A DNA stretch of 64,000 bases from Staphylococcus marylandisciuri (GCF_025519785.1 NZ_JAOPKZ010000014.1:1-64000), one strand, 5' to 3'. Positions 31,138 through 43,325 are shown, counted from the first letter of the stretch. The notes: a model not told the origin generated them from the letters alone. Made by a program: numbers and translations.

Positions 31138-32016
31138 ATGGCAATTTCAGCTAAACTTGTTAAAGAACTACGCGAAAAAACTGGCGCTGGTATGATGGAT
31201 TGTAAAAAAGCATTAACAGAAACTGACGGTGACATCGATAAAGCTGTCGACTACCTACGTGAGAAAGGTATTGCTAAAGCAGCTAAAAAAGCTGATCGTA
31301 TTGCTGCTGAAGGCTTAGTGCATGTTGAAACTAAAGGTAACGATGCTGTCATCGTTGAAATTAACTCTGAAACAGACTTTGTGGCACGTAATGAAGGTTT
31401 CCAAGAGTTAGTTAAAGAAATTGCAAACCAAGTATTAGAAACGAAAGTATCTTCTGTTGAAGAATTACATGAATCTAAATTACCAAGCGGTCAAACTGTT
31501 GATGAAAGAATGAAAGAAGCAATTGCTACTATCGGAGAAAAATTAAGTATCCGTCGCTTCGCAGTTAAAAGTAAGTCAGACAACGATGCATTTGGCGCAT
31601 ATCTTCACATGGGCGGCCGTATCGGTGTGCTATCTGTAGTTGAAGGCACTACTGATGAAGCAGCTGCTAAAGATGTAGCTATGCATGTTGCTGCTATTAA
31701 TCCTAAATATGTATCTTCAGACCAAGTTAGTGAAGAAGAGCTTAAACATGAGAAAGATATTCTCAAACAACAAGCTTTAAATGAAGGTAAACCAGAAAAT
31801 ATAGTTGAAAAAATGGTCGAAGGTCGTATGCGCAAGTACTTGCAAGAAATTTGTGCAGTAGATCAAAACTTCGTTAAAGATCCTGATCAAACAGTAGAAA
31901 GCTTCTTGAAATCTAAAGGTGGTCAACTTACAGACTTCGTGCGTTATGAAGTAGGCGAAGGTATGGAAAAACGCGAAGAAAACTTTGCTGACGAAGTTAA
32001 AGGACAAATGAAATAA
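31138..32016 (+). CDS. tsf: Elongation factor Ts
   Basis: EF-Ts is the nucleotide exchange factor for EF-Tu. The 292 residues open with the UBA-like domain [20 protein letters not shown] and DCKKALTE, followed by the exchange-active [14 protein letters not shown] (about 80-93) and the dimerisation region with [21 protein letters not shown] lies just before ATG 31138. Confidence 0.97.
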   Translation: MAISAKLVKELREKTGAGMMDCKKALTETDGDIDKAVDYLREKGIAKAAKKADRIAAEGLVHVETKGNDAVIVEINSETDFVARNEGFQELVKEIANQVLETKVSSVEELHESKLPSGQTVDERMKEAIATIGEKLSIRRFAVKSKSDNDAFGAYLHMGGRIGVLSVVEGTTDEAAAKDVAMHVAAINPKYVSSDQVSEEELKHEKDILKQQALNEGKPENIVEKMVEGRMRKYLQEICAVDQNFVKDPDQTVESFLKSKGGQLTDFVRYEVGEGMEKREENFADEVKGQMK

Positions 32017-32259
32017 ACTGTTCATAGGAAGTATAAGGAAGAAGGCACCTTTGTATTCCCGTATAGAAGGCACTTTTATATAGGAACACGCTACGTGTCT
32101 TCTTTACTTGTATCATTTTATAGAATGAAATGAATCAACTGACTGACTATTTATTTTATGCTTACTGCTGTTTAACCTTGATATTTCGAAAATATATCAA
32201 TGCAGAAGTATATCACTAATCAGTGCAATTACATATTTTTACAATGAGAGGATAGTACA

Positions 32260-32982
32260 ATGGCTCAAACTTCTAAATATAAACGTGTAGTTCTAAAGTT
32301 AAGTGGTGAAGCATTAGCTGGAGACGATGGTTTCGGTATAAATCCAATTATAATTAAAAGTGTAGCACAACAAGTAGCTGAAGTAGCTAAGATGGATTGC
32401 GAAATCGCTGTGATTGTCGGCGGTGGCAATATTTGGAGAGGTAAAACGGGCAGTGACCTAGGAATGGATCGAGGGACAGCTGATTACATGGGAATGTTAG
32501 CTACTGTGATGAATGCTCTAGCTTTACAAGATAGCTTAGAACAGCTAGATTGTGATACTCGTGTATTAACTTCAATTGAAATGAAACAAGTTGCTGAGCC
32601 TTATATTCGTAGAAGAGCTATCAGACATTTAGAGAAGAAACGTGTGGTTATCTTTGCAGCTGGCATAGGTAATCCATACTTCTCTACCGATACAACTGCT
32701 GCTTTACGAGCAGCAGAAGTTGAAGCAGATGTGATCTTAATGGGTAAAAATAATGTAGATGGTGTTTATTCTGCTGATCCTAAGATTGATCCTAGTGCAA
32801 AGAAATATGAGCATCTCACTCATATCCAAATGTTGCAAGAAGGCTTACAAGTAATGGATTCTACTGCATCATCATTCTGTATGGATAATGATATTCCACT
32901 TAATGTCTTCTCTATTATGGAAGAAGGCAATATAAAACGCGCAGTTCTTGGCGAAGACATTGGAACATTAATTACTAAATAA
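32260..32982 (+). CDS. pyrH: UMP kinase
   Basis: PyrH phosphorylates UMP to UDP for pyrimidine nucleotide supply; it is a hexamer of the amino acid kinase fold. The 240 residues show [14 protein letters not shown] near 12, [11 protein letters not shown] near 51, and [20 protein letters not shown] near 69. GAGAGGA precedes ATG 32260. The 243-bp gap after tsf contains a loose gaagaaggcac / gtgtcttctt inverted repeat but no firm terminator. Confidence 0.96.
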   Translation: MAQTSKYKRVVLKLSGEALAGDDGFGINPIIIKSVAQQVAEVAKMDCEIAVIVGGGNIWRGKTGSDLGMDRGTADYMGMLATVMNALALQDSLEQLDCDTRVLTSIEMKQVAEPYIRRRAIRHLEKKRVVIFAAGIGNPYFSTDTTAALRAAEVEADVILMGKNNVDGVYSADPKIDPSAKKYEHLTHIQMLQEGLQVMDSTASSFCMDNDIPLNVFSIMEEGNIKRAVLGEDIGTLITK

Positions 32983-32997
32983 TAGAGGTGTAAATAA

Positions 32998-33552
32998 ATG
33001 AGTGACATTATTAAAGATACTAAAGCTAGAATGAAGAAATCTATAGATAGCTTGTCTCGTGAACTTGCAAATATTAATGCAGGACGAGCAAACTCTAACT
33101 TGTTAAATGGAGTTACAGTTGATTATTATGGAGCGCCAACTCCTATTCAACAACTTGCGAGCATTAGCGTACCTGAAGCGCGTTTACTTGTAGTCTCACC
33201 TTATGATAAAAGTTCAGTAGAGGATATCGAGAAAGCTATTAACGCAGCTAACTTAGGTGTTAACCCAACGAGCGATGGTGAAGTTATTCGTATAACAGTA
33301 CCTGCTTTAACTGAAGAACGCCGTAAAGAGCTGTTTAAAGAAGTGAAAAAAATAGGCGAAAACGCTAAAGTTTCAGTACGTAATATTCGTCGAGATGTCA
33401 ATGACTCCCTTAAAAAACAAGAGAAAGACGGAGAGATTACAGAGGACGACTTGAAGACGCAAACAGATAATGTACAAAAAGCGACTGACGACTCTATTAA
33501 AGAAATAGATCAACTTGTAGATGAAAAAGAAGAGGACATCATGTCTGTTTAA
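32998..33552 (+). CDS. frr: Ribosome recycling factor
   Basis: RRF splits post-termination ribosomes together with EF-G. The 184 residues form the typical long helical domain ([22 protein letters not shown] near 11 and [20 protein letters not shown] near 105) with a small beta domain between. It starts 15 bp after pyrH with AGAGGTG upstream. Confidence 0.97.
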   Translation: MSDIIKDTKARMKKSIDSLSRELANINAGRANSNLLNGVTVDYYGAPTPIQQLASISVPEARLLVVSPYDKSSVEDIEKAINAANLGVNPTSDGEVIRITVPALTEERRKELFKEVKKIGENAKVSVRNIRRDVNDSLKKQEKDGEITEDDLKTQTDNVQKATDDSIKEIDQLVDEKEEDIMSV

Positions 33553-33599
33553 TTTAATTGAACTTAAGGAGTAATTGTCCAAATTTAAATATAGAGGGC

Positions 33600-33641
33600 A
33601 ATTGCTCCTCGTTTTATAATGATGACGAGCAATTATTTTTT
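33600..33641 (+). terminator. Terminator after frr
   Basis: The stem aattgctcctcgt (33600-33612) pairs with acgagcaatt (33625-33634) with a bulge, followed by attttttat. An overlapping gagggcaattgc / gtaattgtcc similarity may give an alternative fold. Confidence 0.7.
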
Positions 33642-33825
33642 ATGATGAATACATATTATAGTAGCGGTCATTTTCATTCACGCTTAAAGACTGTAGCAAA
33701 ATCATACTTTGGTACAGTTTTTTATTTTGTTAATTCAACCCACTAGGTTTGTATGATAAAATGGAAGTTAAATGTACGCATAACCTTTACGTTAAACAGA
33801 GATGATAATGCTCGGAGGAAGTACC

Positions 33826-34590
33826 ATGTTCAAAAAGTCTAGAAATAAGAAAAAAACGTCGTCTAATATAGATCTACAGGAATTAGATATACATAATATA
33901 CCGAAGCATGTAGCTATTATAATGGATGGTAATGGACGTTGGGCTAAAAAGAGAAAAATGCCTAGGATAAAAGGTCATTACCAAGGGATGCAAACTGTTA
34001 AGACGATAACTAAACAAGCGAGCGATTTAGGAATTGAATATTTAACTTTGTATACATTTTCTACTGAGAATTGGACACGGCCTGAAAGTGAAGTTAATTA
34101 CATTATGAATTTACCAGTAGATTTCCTAAAGACTTTTCTACCCGAATTAATAGAGAAGAATGTTAAAGTTGAAACTATTGGATTCATTTCTAACTTACCT
34201 AACTCGACGCTTAAAGCTATTGAACAAGCTAAAGATCAAACGAAAAATAACACAGGATTGAAACTTATCTTTGCTATGAACTACGGTGGACGAGCTGAAA
34301 TAGTCGACGGAGTTAAAGCGCTATATAGGAAAGTTCAAGCTAAGGAGATCGCAATTGATGACATCGATGAAGAACTATTATCGTCTAACTTGATGACAAA
34401 AAGTTATCCTGACCCAGAGTTATTGATCAGAACATCTGGTGAGCAACGCATTAGTAACTTTTTAATTTGGCAAGTCTCATATAGTGAATTTATTTTTAAT
34501 GAAAAGTTATGGCCTGACTTTGATAGTGAGGAGCTAATCAAGTGTCTAAAAATATATCAGAATCGCCAAAGACGTTTTGGCGGTTTGTGA
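33826..34590 (+). CDS. uppS: Undecaprenyl diphosphate synthase
   Basis: UppS condenses farnesyl diphosphate with eight isopentenyl units to make the lipid carrier for cell wall synthesis. The 254 residues show IIMDGNGRWAKKR with catalytic Asp34, STENWTRPESEV near 78, and the C-terminal RTSGEQRISNFLIWQ. I chose ATG 33826 behind CGGAGGAA. A frame from 33802 would include the ribosome binding site. Confidence 0.96.
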   Translation: MFKKSRNKKKTSSNIDLQELDIHNIPKHVAIIMDGNGRWAKKRKMPRIKGHYQGMQTVKTITKQASDLGIEYLTLYTFSTENWTRPESEVNYIMNLPVDFLKTFLPELIEKNVKVETIGFISNLPNSTLKAIEQAKDQTKNNTGLKLIFAMNYGGRAEIVDGVKALYRKVQAKEIAIDDIDEELLSSNLMTKSYPDPELLIRTSGEQRISNFLIWQVSYSEFIFNEKLWPDFDSEELIKCLKIYQNRQRRFGGL

Positions 34591-34606
34591 TAGATAGGAG
34601 ATAAAT

Positions 34607-35389
34607 ATGAAAGTAAGAACGTTAACTGCCATCATCGCACTCATCATATTTTTACCTATCCTGCTAAAGGGTGGGGTCATATTAATGCTATTTTCTTATC
34701 TATTAGCTTTTATTGCTTTGAAAGAATTATTAAATATGAATATGATTAGGTTTTTATCGATACCAGGAATTATTAGTGCCTTAGGATTACTCATTATCAT
34801 GCTACCTCAGAATGCAGGTCACTGGGTAGATCAGGTTCAATTTAAGTCGCTCATAGCTATGAGTTTTGTTCTGCTCAGTTATACTGTGTTGTCTAAGAAT
34901 AGATTTAGCTTTATGGACGCGGCGTTTTGCCTCATGTCTATCGCATATGTGGGAATTGGTTTTATGTATCTTTATACAACACGCGCAGAAGGTTTACACT
35001 ACATACTCTTTGCATTTTTAGTCGTGTGGTTAACTGATACGGGAGCTTACATTTTTGGTCGATTAATAGGTAAGCATAAACTTTGGCCAGTGATAAGTCC
35101 TAATAAAACGATTGAAGGTTTTCTCGGTGGTTTACTGTGTAGCCTAGTAGTTCCGCTCATTATGATGATATTCGTAGATTTTAATATTGCTACGTGGTTA
35201 TTGCTCATCTTTACCATAATACTTAGTATGTTTGGACAACTGGGAGATTTAGTTGAATCTGGATTTAAACGTCATTTTGGTGTTAAAGATTCTGGAAGAA
35301 TATTACCTGGTCATGGCGGTATATTAGACCGCTTTGATAGCTTTATGTTTGTGCTACCACTGTTGAATATATTATTGGTACAAATATAA
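34607..35389 (+). CDS. cdsA: Phosphatidate cytidylyltransferase
   Basis: CdsA makes CDP-diacylglycerol, precursor of phosphatidylglycerol and cardiolipin. The 260-residue membrane protein has about seven to eight hydrophobic segments beginning at residue 5 and the family signature near the end, [20 protein letters not shown], with metal-binding Asp. TAGGAG precedes ATG 34607, and the gene follows uppS by 16 bp. Confidence 0.96.
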   Translation: MKVRTLTAIIALIIFLPILLKGGVILMLFSYLLAFIALKELLNMNMIRFLSIPGIISALGLLIIMLPQNAGHWVDQVQFKSLIAMSFVLLSYTVLSKNRFSFMDAAFCLMSIAYVGIGFMYLYTTRAEGLHYILFAFLVVWLTDTGAYIFGRLIGKHKLWPVISPNKTIEGFLGGLLCSLVVPLIMMIFVDFNIATWLLLIFTIILSMFGQLGDLVESGFKRHFGVKDSGRILPGHGGILDRFDSFMFVLPLLNILLVQI

Positions 35390-35410
35390 ACTGTTAAGCG
35401 ACTAAATTCG

Positions 35411-35457
35411 AGGGGGTGAGATTAGAAGCTTCAGAGAAGAAGTTTTGTCTCACTCCT
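35411..35457 (+). terminator. Hairpin after cdsA
   Basis: The stem agggggtgaga pairs with tctcactcct, and an inner agaagctt / aagttttg region may extend it. The ends resemble the palindrome family of other gaps but the interior is different. No strong T run follows, so termination is likely but not certain. Confidence 0.5.
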
Positions 35458-35627
35458 ATTCCATTTGAAACCATCAAACAACAAATCGGTAGTAGACAGA
35501 GAAGCGTTATACTCTTATAATTTATATAGTCTATAGTAAATTTACAAATTGGATAATTAGGAAATAGTGTTTAAATAAATTCAATGAACTTATAGTAAGT
35601 AAAATAAAAATTTTGAGGTGTATGGAT

Positions 35628-36914
35628 TTGAGTTATCTCATTACGATACTAGCATTCATCATAGTATTTGGCGTCTTAGTTACCGTACACGAATACGGGC
35701 ACATGTTCTTCGCTAAGAGAGCAGGTATTATGTGTCCTGAATTCGCAATAGGCATGGGTCCTAAATTATTAAGCTTCCGCAAGGGTGAAACGCTTTATAC
35801 CATCCGTTTATTGCCAGTGGGTGGTTACGTTCGCATGGCTGGAGATGGTTTGGAAGAGCCGCCAGTTCAACCTGGAATGCATGTTAAGATCAAATTAAAT
35901 GATGACGGAGAGATCACCCATATCATTTTGGATGATCATCATAAATTTCAAAAAATAGAAGCCATCGAAGTCAAAAATTGTGATTTTAAAGAAGGTCTAT
36001 TTGTTGAAGGTGTAACAGCTTATGATCAAGAGCGTCATCATTTTAATATCGCTAAGAAAGCATATTTTGTCGAAAATGGTAGCTTAGTGCAAATAGCACC
36101 TAAGCACCGTCAATTTACTTATAAGAAACCTTATCAAAAGTTTTTAGCGCTTATTGCAGGTCCTTTATTTAACTTTTTACTCACTCTTATTTTATTTATA
36201 GGGCTAGCGTATTACCAAGGAACTCCAACTAATGGTGTAGCTGGTATTGAGAAAGGATCACCTGCGGCGAAAGCGGGTCTACAATCTGGAGATAAAGTAG
36301 TAAAATTAGGCGATTATAAAGTCTCTGATCAGAAGGATTTGCGGGCTGCAACTACTAAAGTTAAAGACCATTCAACTACAATTGAAGTTAAACGAGATGG
36401 TAAATTAAAATCATTCCACATCACTCCGAAGAAGAAAGTATATAAACAAAGCAAGTTTAATAAGGAAACACTTTATCAACTGGGTATTGAAGCTCAAACA
36501 GAACACACATTATTCAAACCTTTATTATCGGGTGTTGAAAAAACTTTAATAGCAGGGAAGTTTATATTTACTGCTATAGTAGGGATGATAGCTAGTATAT
36601 TTACTGGTCAATTTTCATTCGATATGTTAAATGGTCCAGTAGGTATTTATCATCATGTTGATTCTGTAGTGAAAACTGGCATATTTAATGTAATTAACAT
36701 GACTGCAATGCTAAGTATCAATCTAGGTTTAATGAACTTGTTACCTGTACCTGCTCTAGATGGTGGACGAATTCTATTTGTTATTTACGAAGCGATATTT
36801 AGAAAGCCAATCAATAAAAAGGCAGAGACTACGATGATAGCAATTGGTGCTGTATTTGTATTGATCGTTATGATATGCGTGACATGGAATGATATACAAC
36901 GTTATTTCTTATAA
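35628..36914 (+). CDS. rseP: Site-2 intramembrane metalloprotease RseP
   Basis: RseP cleaves substrates such as signal peptide remnants and anti-sigma factors within the membrane. The 428 residues have the zinc motif HEYGH at 21-25 in the first membrane helix, a PDZ domain (about 205-280), a membrane segment near 310 and the second active-site motif [12 protein letters not shown] near 378. TTG 35628 gives [10 protein letters not shown] and lies seven bases after GAGGTG. An ATG at 35622 is too close to that site to be the start. Confidence 0.93.
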   Translation: MSYLITILAFIIVFGVLVTVHEYGHMFFAKRAGIMCPEFAIGMGPKLLSFRKGETLYTIRLLPVGGYVRMAGDGLEEPPVQPGMHVKIKLNDDGEITHIILDDHHKFQKIEAIEVKNCDFKEGLFVEGVTAYDQERHHFNIAKKAYFVENGSLVQIAPKHRQFTYKKPYQKFLALIAGPLFNFLLTLILFIGLAYYQGTPTNGVAGIEKGSPAAKAGLQSGDKVVKLGDYKVSDQKDLRAATTKVKDHSTTIEVKRDGKLKSFHITPKKKVYKQSKFNKETLYQLGIEAQTEHTLFKPLLSGVEKTLIAGKFIFTAIVGMIASIFTGQFSFDMLNGPVGIYHHVDSVVKTGIFNVINMTAMLSINLGLMNLLPVPALDGGRILFVIYEAIFRKPINKKAETTMIAIGAVFVLIVMICVTWNDIQRYFL

Positions 36915-36931
36915 TTTAGGGAGGCAAAAGT

Positions 36932-38635
36932 ATGAAACAGTCTAAAGTTTTTATACCAACTATGAAAGAAGTGCCAGCGAGTGCTGAAGCGCTTAGTCAT
37001 CGTTTGCTACTTAAAGCAGGATTAATCAAACAGAGCACGAGTGGTATTTATAGCTACCTACCAGTAGCTACGCGCGTGCTTAATAATATCGAAACTATTA
37101 TACGTGAAGAGATGGAACGTATTGACGCTGTGGAAATACTTATGCCTGCTTTACAACAAGCAGAACTATGGGAAGAATCAGGTCGTTGGTCAGCTTATGG
37201 CCCAGAGTTGATGAGATTGAAAGATCGACATGGTCGTGAATTTGCACTTGGACCTACTCATGAGGAAGTCGTAACTTCTCTAGTTAGGGATGAGTTGAAA
37301 TCTTATAAGCAACTACCGCTCACTCTTTTCCAAATTCAATCTAAGTTTCGTGATGAAAAACGCCCTCGATTTGGGTTGTTACGAGGTAGAGAATTCATCA
37401 TGAAAGATGCTTATTCTTTTCATATTGATGAGGCGTCATTAGATACAACATATAATCAAATGTACGAAGCATATAGCCGTATATTTAAACGCGTAGGATT
37501 AAATGCCAGACCAGTTGTAGCTGATTCAGGTGCTATCGGTGGGAGTCATACGCACGAATTTATGGCATTAAGCGAGATAGGTGAAGATACTATTGTTTAT
37601 AGTGAAAATAGTGATTATGCAGCTAATATAGAAAAAGCTGAGATTAAATATACACCTAATCATAAAGATGAGGCAGCTGCAACACTAGAGAAAATAGCTA
37701 CACCAAATATCACTACAGCTCAAGCGCTCGCTGATCACCTGGATAAATCATTAGACGAAGTCACTAAAACGATGGTGTTTAAAGTTGATGGAGAATTTAT
37801 ATTATTGCTTATTAGGGGCCATCATGAAGTGAATGATATCAAGCTTAAAGCTTACTTTGGTACTGATCAGATCGAACTTGCTTCTCAAGCTGAAGTTTAT
37901 AATCTTCTAGGAGCTCATCCGGGCTCATTAGGTCCAGTCACAGATAAATCAATTAAGGTGTATGCAGATAATAGTATACAAGATTTACTAAATATTGTTG
38001 TAGGTGCTAACGAAGATGGTTATCACTTTATCAATGCTCAAGTTGGCAGAGATTTTATCGTAGAAGCGTATGATGATTTCCGCTATATTTTAGAAGGAGA
38101 GCCCTTAATTGATGGGTCAGGACCCGCACGCTTTGCTGAAGGTATTGAGGTGGGCCAAGTGTTCAAGTTAGGTAATAAATATTCTGAAGCTATGAATGCC
38201 ACTGTACTTAATGACCAAGGGAAAGCGCAATCACTTCTTATGGGTTGTTATGGTATCGGAGTATCTCGTACACTCAGTGCTATCATCGAGCAACATCATG
38301 ATGAGCAGGGCATTATTTGGCCTAAATCAGTTGCGCCATATGATATCCATCTCATTGCTATTAATCCTAAAAAAGATGAACAAAGAGAGTTAGCAGAAAA
38401 GCTATATGGTCAATTAACTCAAGCGTATGATGTATTGTATGATGACCGTAAAGAGCGTCCGGGCGTTAAATTTAATGATGCAGATTTAATAGGTTTACCT
38501 GTTCGTATCGTAGTAGGTAAAAATGCTGGAGAAGGCATAGTAGAAGTTAAGCGAAGAGATAACGGTGAAGGTCAAGAAGTACATATCGATAAGCTTCACG
38601 ATTATGTAGATGAATTATATGAACAGGTTAATTAA
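36932..38635 (+). CDS. proS: Prolyl-tRNA synthetase
   Basis: This is the bacterial-type class II enzyme with an editing domain. The 567 residues contain [20 protein letters not shown] (motif 1 region), [21 protein letters not shown] (motif 2), the INS editing insertion (about 225-400, with [18 protein letters not shown]), and motif 3 [13 protein letters not shown], ending in an anticodon-binding domain. AGGGAGGC precedes ATG 36932, 17 bp after rseP. Confidence 0.97.
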   Translation: MKQSKVFIPTMKEVPASAEALSHRLLLKAGLIKQSTSGIYSYLPVATRVLNNIETIIREEMERIDAVEILMPALQQAELWEESGRWSAYGPELMRLKDRHGREFALGPTHEEVVTSLVRDELKSYKQLPLTLFQIQSKFRDEKRPRFGLLRGREFIMKDAYSFHIDEASLDTTYNQMYEAYSRIFKRVGLNARPVVADSGAIGGSHTHEFMALSEIGEDTIVYSENSDYAANIEKAEIKYTPNHKDEAAATLEKIATPNITTAQALADHLDKSLDEVTKTMVFKVDGEFILLLIRGHHEVNDIKLKAYFGTDQIELASQAEVYNLLGAHPGSLGPVTDKSIKVYADNSIQDLLNIVVGANEDGYHFINAQVGRDFIVEAYDDFRYILEGEPLIDGSGPARFAEGIEVGQVFKLGNKYSEAMNATVLNDQGKAQSLLMGCYGIGVSRTLSAIIEQHHDEQGIIWPKSVAPYDIHLIAINPKKDEQRELAEKLYGQLTQAYDVLYDDRKERPGVKFNDADLIGLPVRIVVGKNAGEGIVEVKRRDNGEGQEVHIDKLHDYVDELYEQVN

Positions 38636-38730
38636 ATAATGAGAAGAGGGGCTAGGTTTAATATACTTTAATCTTCGTATTACTAGTGATGTAGCTACTT
38701 AGTTATAACTGCATGATTGAGTAATAATGA

Positions 38731-38925
38731 GAACTCTAGTCATCCTTGCCGGGGCGGGACTACGAAATCTTTTTATTCAAATTAGATTTCTGTCCCGCTC
38801 CCAACTGATTAACGGTATTTCAAATGCAGAATTGTCGATAGAAACGTTCACGAGTCGGCACAATTTAGATACAATTTTGCTCATCGTTCGGTTCTGTTCA
38901 AACCCTAAATGCGCTCGTCCCGACG
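38731..38925 (+). repeat. Partial composite repeat plus tail module between proS and polC
   Basis: It starts within the middle hairpin (ctctagtcatccttgcc), has the complete ggggcgggac/gtcccgctccc hairpin ending near 38802, and is followed by the tail in inverted order compared with 15640: gattaacggtatttcaaatg, gtcgatagaaacgttcac, and an end gctcgtcccgacg. The 373-bp proS-polC gap holds no gene. Confidence 0.75.
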
Positions 38926-39008
38926 TTAATTTAATGTTTATTGTAAAATTTTGAAATAATATTTTTCATTTTAAGGTGACCTTCAAATTTTTATAAGGTG
39001 GTTTTGTC

Positions 39009-42000
39009 ATGCCTGTGACTAAACAAGAAAGATTTAAAATTTTAGCCGACCAATTAAAAATAGCTAATCAATTAGAAAAAGATATACTTGAGAATAGTGA
39101 GCTAACACGTGTCGATGTTTCAAATCGCCAACGCACGTGGGAATTTCAAATCACTTTGCCTCGCTTTCTATCCAACGAAGATTATTTGCTGTTTACTAAT
39201 GCCCTTCAAGAAGAATTTAGCACTATAGCTACAGTTAGATGGAATTTCATAATTAGAGATACTTCAGCGCAAGATGAACACGTTTTAAAGTATTTTCCTA
39301 CTTGTATTGATGAAACTAAATTATCTCCTCAAGTTAAAAGACAATTAAAACAAAAGAAACTTATTATGTCAGGCGACGCAATTAAAGTAGTTTGTAATAA
39401 TGACATTGAGCGAAATCATTTTGACAAAGCATGCAATGGCAGCTTAGTTAAGGCTTTTCAACAGTGCGGATTTAATATTAAACGGGTTGTGTTCGAAACA
39501 GATGAAAGCGATAACGATAGTGATTTAGCATCGCTTGAAGCTCATATTCAACGTGAAGATGAAGAAAAAGCGCGCGAAACAACTGAAAAGCTTGAAAAAA
39601 TAAAAGCAGAAAAAGCGAAACAACAAGATAATAATGAAAGTACGGTCGACAAATGTCAGATTGGTAAATCTATTCAAATTGAAGACGTAAGACCTATTGA
39701 TTCTATTGTTGAAGAAGAGTTCAAGGTAGCTATCGAAGGAGTTATATTTGATATTAATCTGAAAGAGCTGAAGAGTGGTCGTCACATAGTAGAACTAAAG
39801 GTTACGGACTATACAGACTCTTTAGTTCTAAAAATGTTTACCCGTAAAAACAAAGATGACTTAGCTCATTTTAAAGCGCTAAGTGAAGGCAAATGGGTCC
39901 GGGCACAAGGTAGAATAGAAGAAGATAGCTTTGTTAGAGACTTAGTTATGATGATGAATAGTATTGAGGAGATCAAGAAAGCACCGAAACAAGATAAAGC
40001 TGAGGACAAACGAGTTGAATTCCATTTACATAGCTCCATGAGTCAAATGGATGGAATTCCACATATTAGTTCGTATGTAGAACAGGCAGCTAAGTGGGGT
40101 CACAAAGCGATAGCTGTTACAGATCACAATGTGGTTCAGGCATTTCCAGATGCCCATAATGCTGCTGAGCAACACGGTATTAAAATGATATATGGCATGG
40201 AGGGTATGTTAGTTGATGATGGTGTTCCAATAGCATACAAACCTACAGATAGAGACTTAAAGCGGGCCACATACGTGGTGTTCGACGTCGAAACAACTGG
40301 TCTTTCAAACCAATATGACAAGATAATAGAGCTAGCTGCAGTGAAGGTTCAAGATGGTGAAATTATAGATAAGTTTGAACGCTTTAGTAACCCTCATGAA
40401 AAACTATCTGACACGATTAAGAATTTAACTCACATAACCGATGATATGTTAGTTGATGCTCCTGATATCGATGATGTATTGACAGAGTTTAAAGAGTGGG
40501 TAGGGGACGCTATCTACGTAGCCCATAATGCCTCATTTGATATGGGATTCATCGACACTGGCTTTGAACGTGCTGGTTTAGGTGAATCTACAAACGGTGT
40601 CATCGATACGTTAGAGTTATCTCGTACAGTTAATACCGAATATGGCAAGCATGGTTTGAACTTTCTAGCTAAAAAGTATGGAGTAGAGCTCACTCAACAC
40701 CACCGTGCTATTTATGATACCGAAGCGACAGCTTATATATTTATTAAAATGTTAAAGCAACTCGAAGATCTGAATGTAAAGAACCATCTAGATATCAACC
40801 AAACTCTGACGAATGACGAAGCTTATAAGAGAGCTCGTCCGAGTCATGTCACGCTAATCGTGCAAAACCAAGAAGGGTTAAAGAACCTGTTTAAGATCGT
40901 CAGTCAGTCTCTCGTGAAGTATTACTACAGAACACCGAGAATTCCTAGGTCGGTACTCAATGAGCATCGGGAAGGTTTGCTCGTAGGTAGTGCTTGTGAT
41001 GAAGGTGAAGTATTTACTGCTGTTATGCAAAAGGATCAGTCACAGGTTGAGCGTATCGCTAAATTCTATGACTTTATAGAGGTTCAACCACCAGCGCTAT
41101 ATCGAGATTTAATAGATCGAGAGCTAGTGCGTGATGACGCGACGCTACACGAAATATATAAACGCCTTATAGAAGCGGCACAAGCTAATCAAATTCCTGT
41201 ACTCGCGACCGGTAATGCGCATTACTTATTTGAACATGATGCAGTAGCGCGTAAAATATTGATTGCTTCACAACCAGGCAATCCTTTGAATAGAACGACA
41301 TTGCCAGAAGCGCATTTCAGAACGACTGATGAAATGTTGGACGAATTCCACTTTTTAGGTGCAGAAAAAGCTAAAGAAATTGTAGTAGATAACACTAATG
41401 AGATGGCAGATAGAATAGAGCGAGTAGTACCTATTAAGGACAAATTGTTCACGCCACGAATGGATGGGGCAAATGAAGAAATTAGAGAATTAAGTTATTC
41501 AAATGCTAAAAAACTATATGGTGAAGACTTGCCTCAAATCGTTATCGATCGTTTAGAAAAAGAATTGGAAAGTATTATAGGTAATGGTTTCTCAGTAATT
41601 TATCTCATCTCTCAACGGTTAGTGAAAAAATCTTTGGATGACGGTTACTTAGTAGGTTCGCGTGGCTCTGTAGGATCTAGTTTCGTAGCAACGATGACCG
41701 AAATTACTGAAGTAAACCCTCTTCCTCCTCATTACATTTGTCCAAATTGTAAAGAAAGTGAATTCTTTAATGACGGTTCTGTTGGCTCCGGATTTGATTT
41801 ACCCGACAAGAATTGTGCGCATTGTGGTTGTGAGTTAATTAAAGAAGGACAAGATATTCCGTTCGAAACTTTCCTAGGATTTAAAGGGGATAAAGTACCT
41901 GATATCGATTTAAACTTTAGTGGTGAGTACCAGCCTGAAGCACACAATTATACGAAAGTTTTGTTCGGCGAAGATAAGGTGTTTAGAGCAGGTACAATAG

Positions 42001-43325
42001 GTACTGTGGCTGAGAAAACGGCGTTCGGCTTCGTTAAAGGTTATTTAAATGATCAAGGAATTCATAAACGTGGGGCAGAAGTTGACCGCTTAGTCAAAGG
42101 GTGTACAGGAGTGAAAAGGACGACGGGCCAACACCCAGGAGGCATAATCGTCGTACCAGACTATATGGATATATATGATTTTACTCCGGTACAATACCCT
42201 GCAGATGATCAAAGTGCAGCATGGATGACCACACATTTCGATTTCCACTCTATTCATGATAACGTGTTAAAACTTGATATTCTCGGTCATGATGATCCTA
42301 CAATGATTAGGATGTTGCAAGATTTATCAGGTATCGATCCTAAAAAAGTACCAGTAGATGATAAGGAAACGATGGGTATTTTTAGTTCTCCAGCCCCATT
42401 AGGTGTTACTGAAGATGACATCTTATGTAAGACAGGAACATTTGGTGTGCCTGAATTTGGTACTGGTTTCGTTAGACAAATGTTGGAGGATACTAAGCCC
42501 GATACTTTTTCCGAACTTGTGCGTATTTCAGGGCTATCTCACGGGACAGACGTTTGGCTAGGGAACGCGCAAGACCTAATTCGATCTGGAACATGTGATC
42601 TATCTAGCGTTATATGTTGTCGTGATGACATTATGGTCTATCTCATGTATAACGGTATGGAGCCACCATTGGCATTCAAAACTATGGAATTTGTCCGTAA
42701 AGGTAGAGGTCTAACAGATGATATGGTAGAAGCTATGGTAGACAATGATATACCTGATTGGTATATGGATTCATGTCGAAAGATAAAATACATGTTTCCT
42801 AAAGCACATGCGGCAGCTTACGTATTAATGGCAGTAAGAATTGCGTATTTTAAAGTGCATTACCCTCTTTATTATTACGCTAGTTACTTTACTGTACGTG
42901 CCTCAGATTTCGATCTGCTAACTATGATTAAAGATAAGGATGGTATTCGCGAAACCGTTAAAGATATGTATTCACGCTACATGGACTTAGGTAAAAAGGA
43001 AAAGGACACGCTTACAGTACTGGAGATAGTAAATGAAATGGCTCAACGCGGTTATCGCATACAACCGATTAGTTTAGAAAAGAGTAAGTCTTTTGAATTT
43101 ATTATTGAAGGAGATTCACTTATTCCGCCATTTATCGCAGTACCTGGATTAGGCGAGAACGTTGCAAAGAGAATCGTCGAAGCACGTGAAGAGGGACCAT
43201 TCCTATCCAAAGAAGAGCTTAATAAGAAAGCCGGCGTCTCTCAAAAAGTGATTGAGTACCTCGATGATCTCGGTTCGCTTTCAGGTCTTCCTGACAAAGC
43301 TCAATTATCTATATTTGATATGTAG
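39009..43325 (+). CDS. polC: DNA polymerase III PolC
   Basis: PolC is the Gram-positive replicative polymerase. The 1438 residues have an N-terminal domain and OB fold (about 1-330), a PHP domain split by the proofreading exonuclease (HLHSSMSQMDG near 338; FDVETTGL near 426), then the polymerase core with SRGSVGSSFVATMTE, a CPNC/CAHCGC zinc-binding group and DIDLNFSGEYQPEAH. AAGGTGG lies eight bases before ATG 39009. The length equals that of S. aureus PolC. Confidence 0.97.
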   Translation: MPVTKQERFKILADQLKIANQLEKDILENSELTRVDVSNRQRTWEFQITLPRFLSNEDYLLFTNALQEEFSTIATVRWNFIIRDTSAQDEHVLKYFPTCIDETKLSPQVKRQLKQKKLIMSGDAIKVVCNNDIERNHFDKACNGSLVKAFQQCGFNIKRVVFETDESDNDSDLASLEAHIQREDEEKARETTEKLEKIKAEKAKQQDNNESTVDKCQIGKSIQIEDVRPIDSIVEEEFKVAIEGVIFDINLKELKSGRHIVELKVTDYTDSLVLKMFTRKNKDDLAHFKALSEGKWVRAQGRIEEDSFVRDLVMMMNSIEEIKKAPKQDKAEDKRVEFHLHSSMSQMDGIPHISSYVEQAAKWGHKAIAVTDHNVVQAFPDAHNAAEQHGIKMIYGMEGMLVDDGVPIAYKPTDRDLKRATYVVFDVETTGLSNQYDKIIELAAVKVQDGEIIDKFERFSNPHEKLSDTIKNLTHITDDMLVDAPDIDDVLTEFKEWVGDAIYVAHNASFDMGFIDTGFERAGLGESTNGVIDTLELSRTVNTEYGKHGLNFLAKKYGVELTQHHRAIYDTEATAYIFIKMLKQLEDLNVKNHLDINQTLTNDEAYKRARPSHVTLIVQNQEGLKNLFKIVSQSLVKYYYRTPRIPRSVLNEHREGLLVGSACDEGEVFTAVMQKDQSQVERIAKFYDFIEVQPPALYRDLIDRELVRDDATLHEIYKRLIEAAQANQIPVLATGNAHYLFEHDAVARKILIASQPGNPLNRTTLPEAHFRTTDEMLDEFHFLGAEKAKEIVVDNTNEMADRIERVVPIKDKLFTPRMDGANEEIRELSYSNAKKLYGEDLPQIVIDRLEKELESIIGNGFSVIYLISQRLVKKSLDDGYLVGSRGSVGSSFVATMTEITEVNPLPPHYICPNCKESEFFNDGSVGSGFDLPDKNCAHCGCELIKEGQDIPFETFLGFKGDKVPDIDLNFSGEYQPEAHNYTKVLFGEDKVFRAGTIGTVAEKTAFGFVKGYLNDQGIHKRGAEVDRLVKGCTGVKRTTGQHPGGIIVVPDYMDIYDFTPVQYPADDQSAAWMTTHFDFHSIHDNVLKLDILGHDDPTMIRMLQDLSGIDPKKVPVDDKETMGIFSSPAPLGVTEDDILCKTGTFGVPEFGTGFVRQMLEDTKPDTFSELVRISGLSHGTDVWLGNAQDLIRSGTCDLSSVICCRDDIMVYLMYNGMEPPLAFKTMEFVRKGRGLTDDMVEAMVDNDIPDWYMDSCRKIKYMFPKAHAAAYVLMAVRIAYFKVHYPLYYYASYFTVRASDFDLLTMIKDKDGIRETVKDMYSRYMDLGKKEKDTLTVLEIVNEMAQRGYRIQPISLEKSKSFEFIIEGDSLIPPFIAVPGLGENVAKRIVEAREEGPFLSKEELNKKAGVSQKVIEYLDDLGSLSGLPDKAQLSIFDM

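Noticed and set aside
38727-38954. A 75-codon + strand frame between proS and polC
   Set aside because: It lies wholly in repeat modules and their palindromic arms; the encoded sequence recurs wherever the repeat does.
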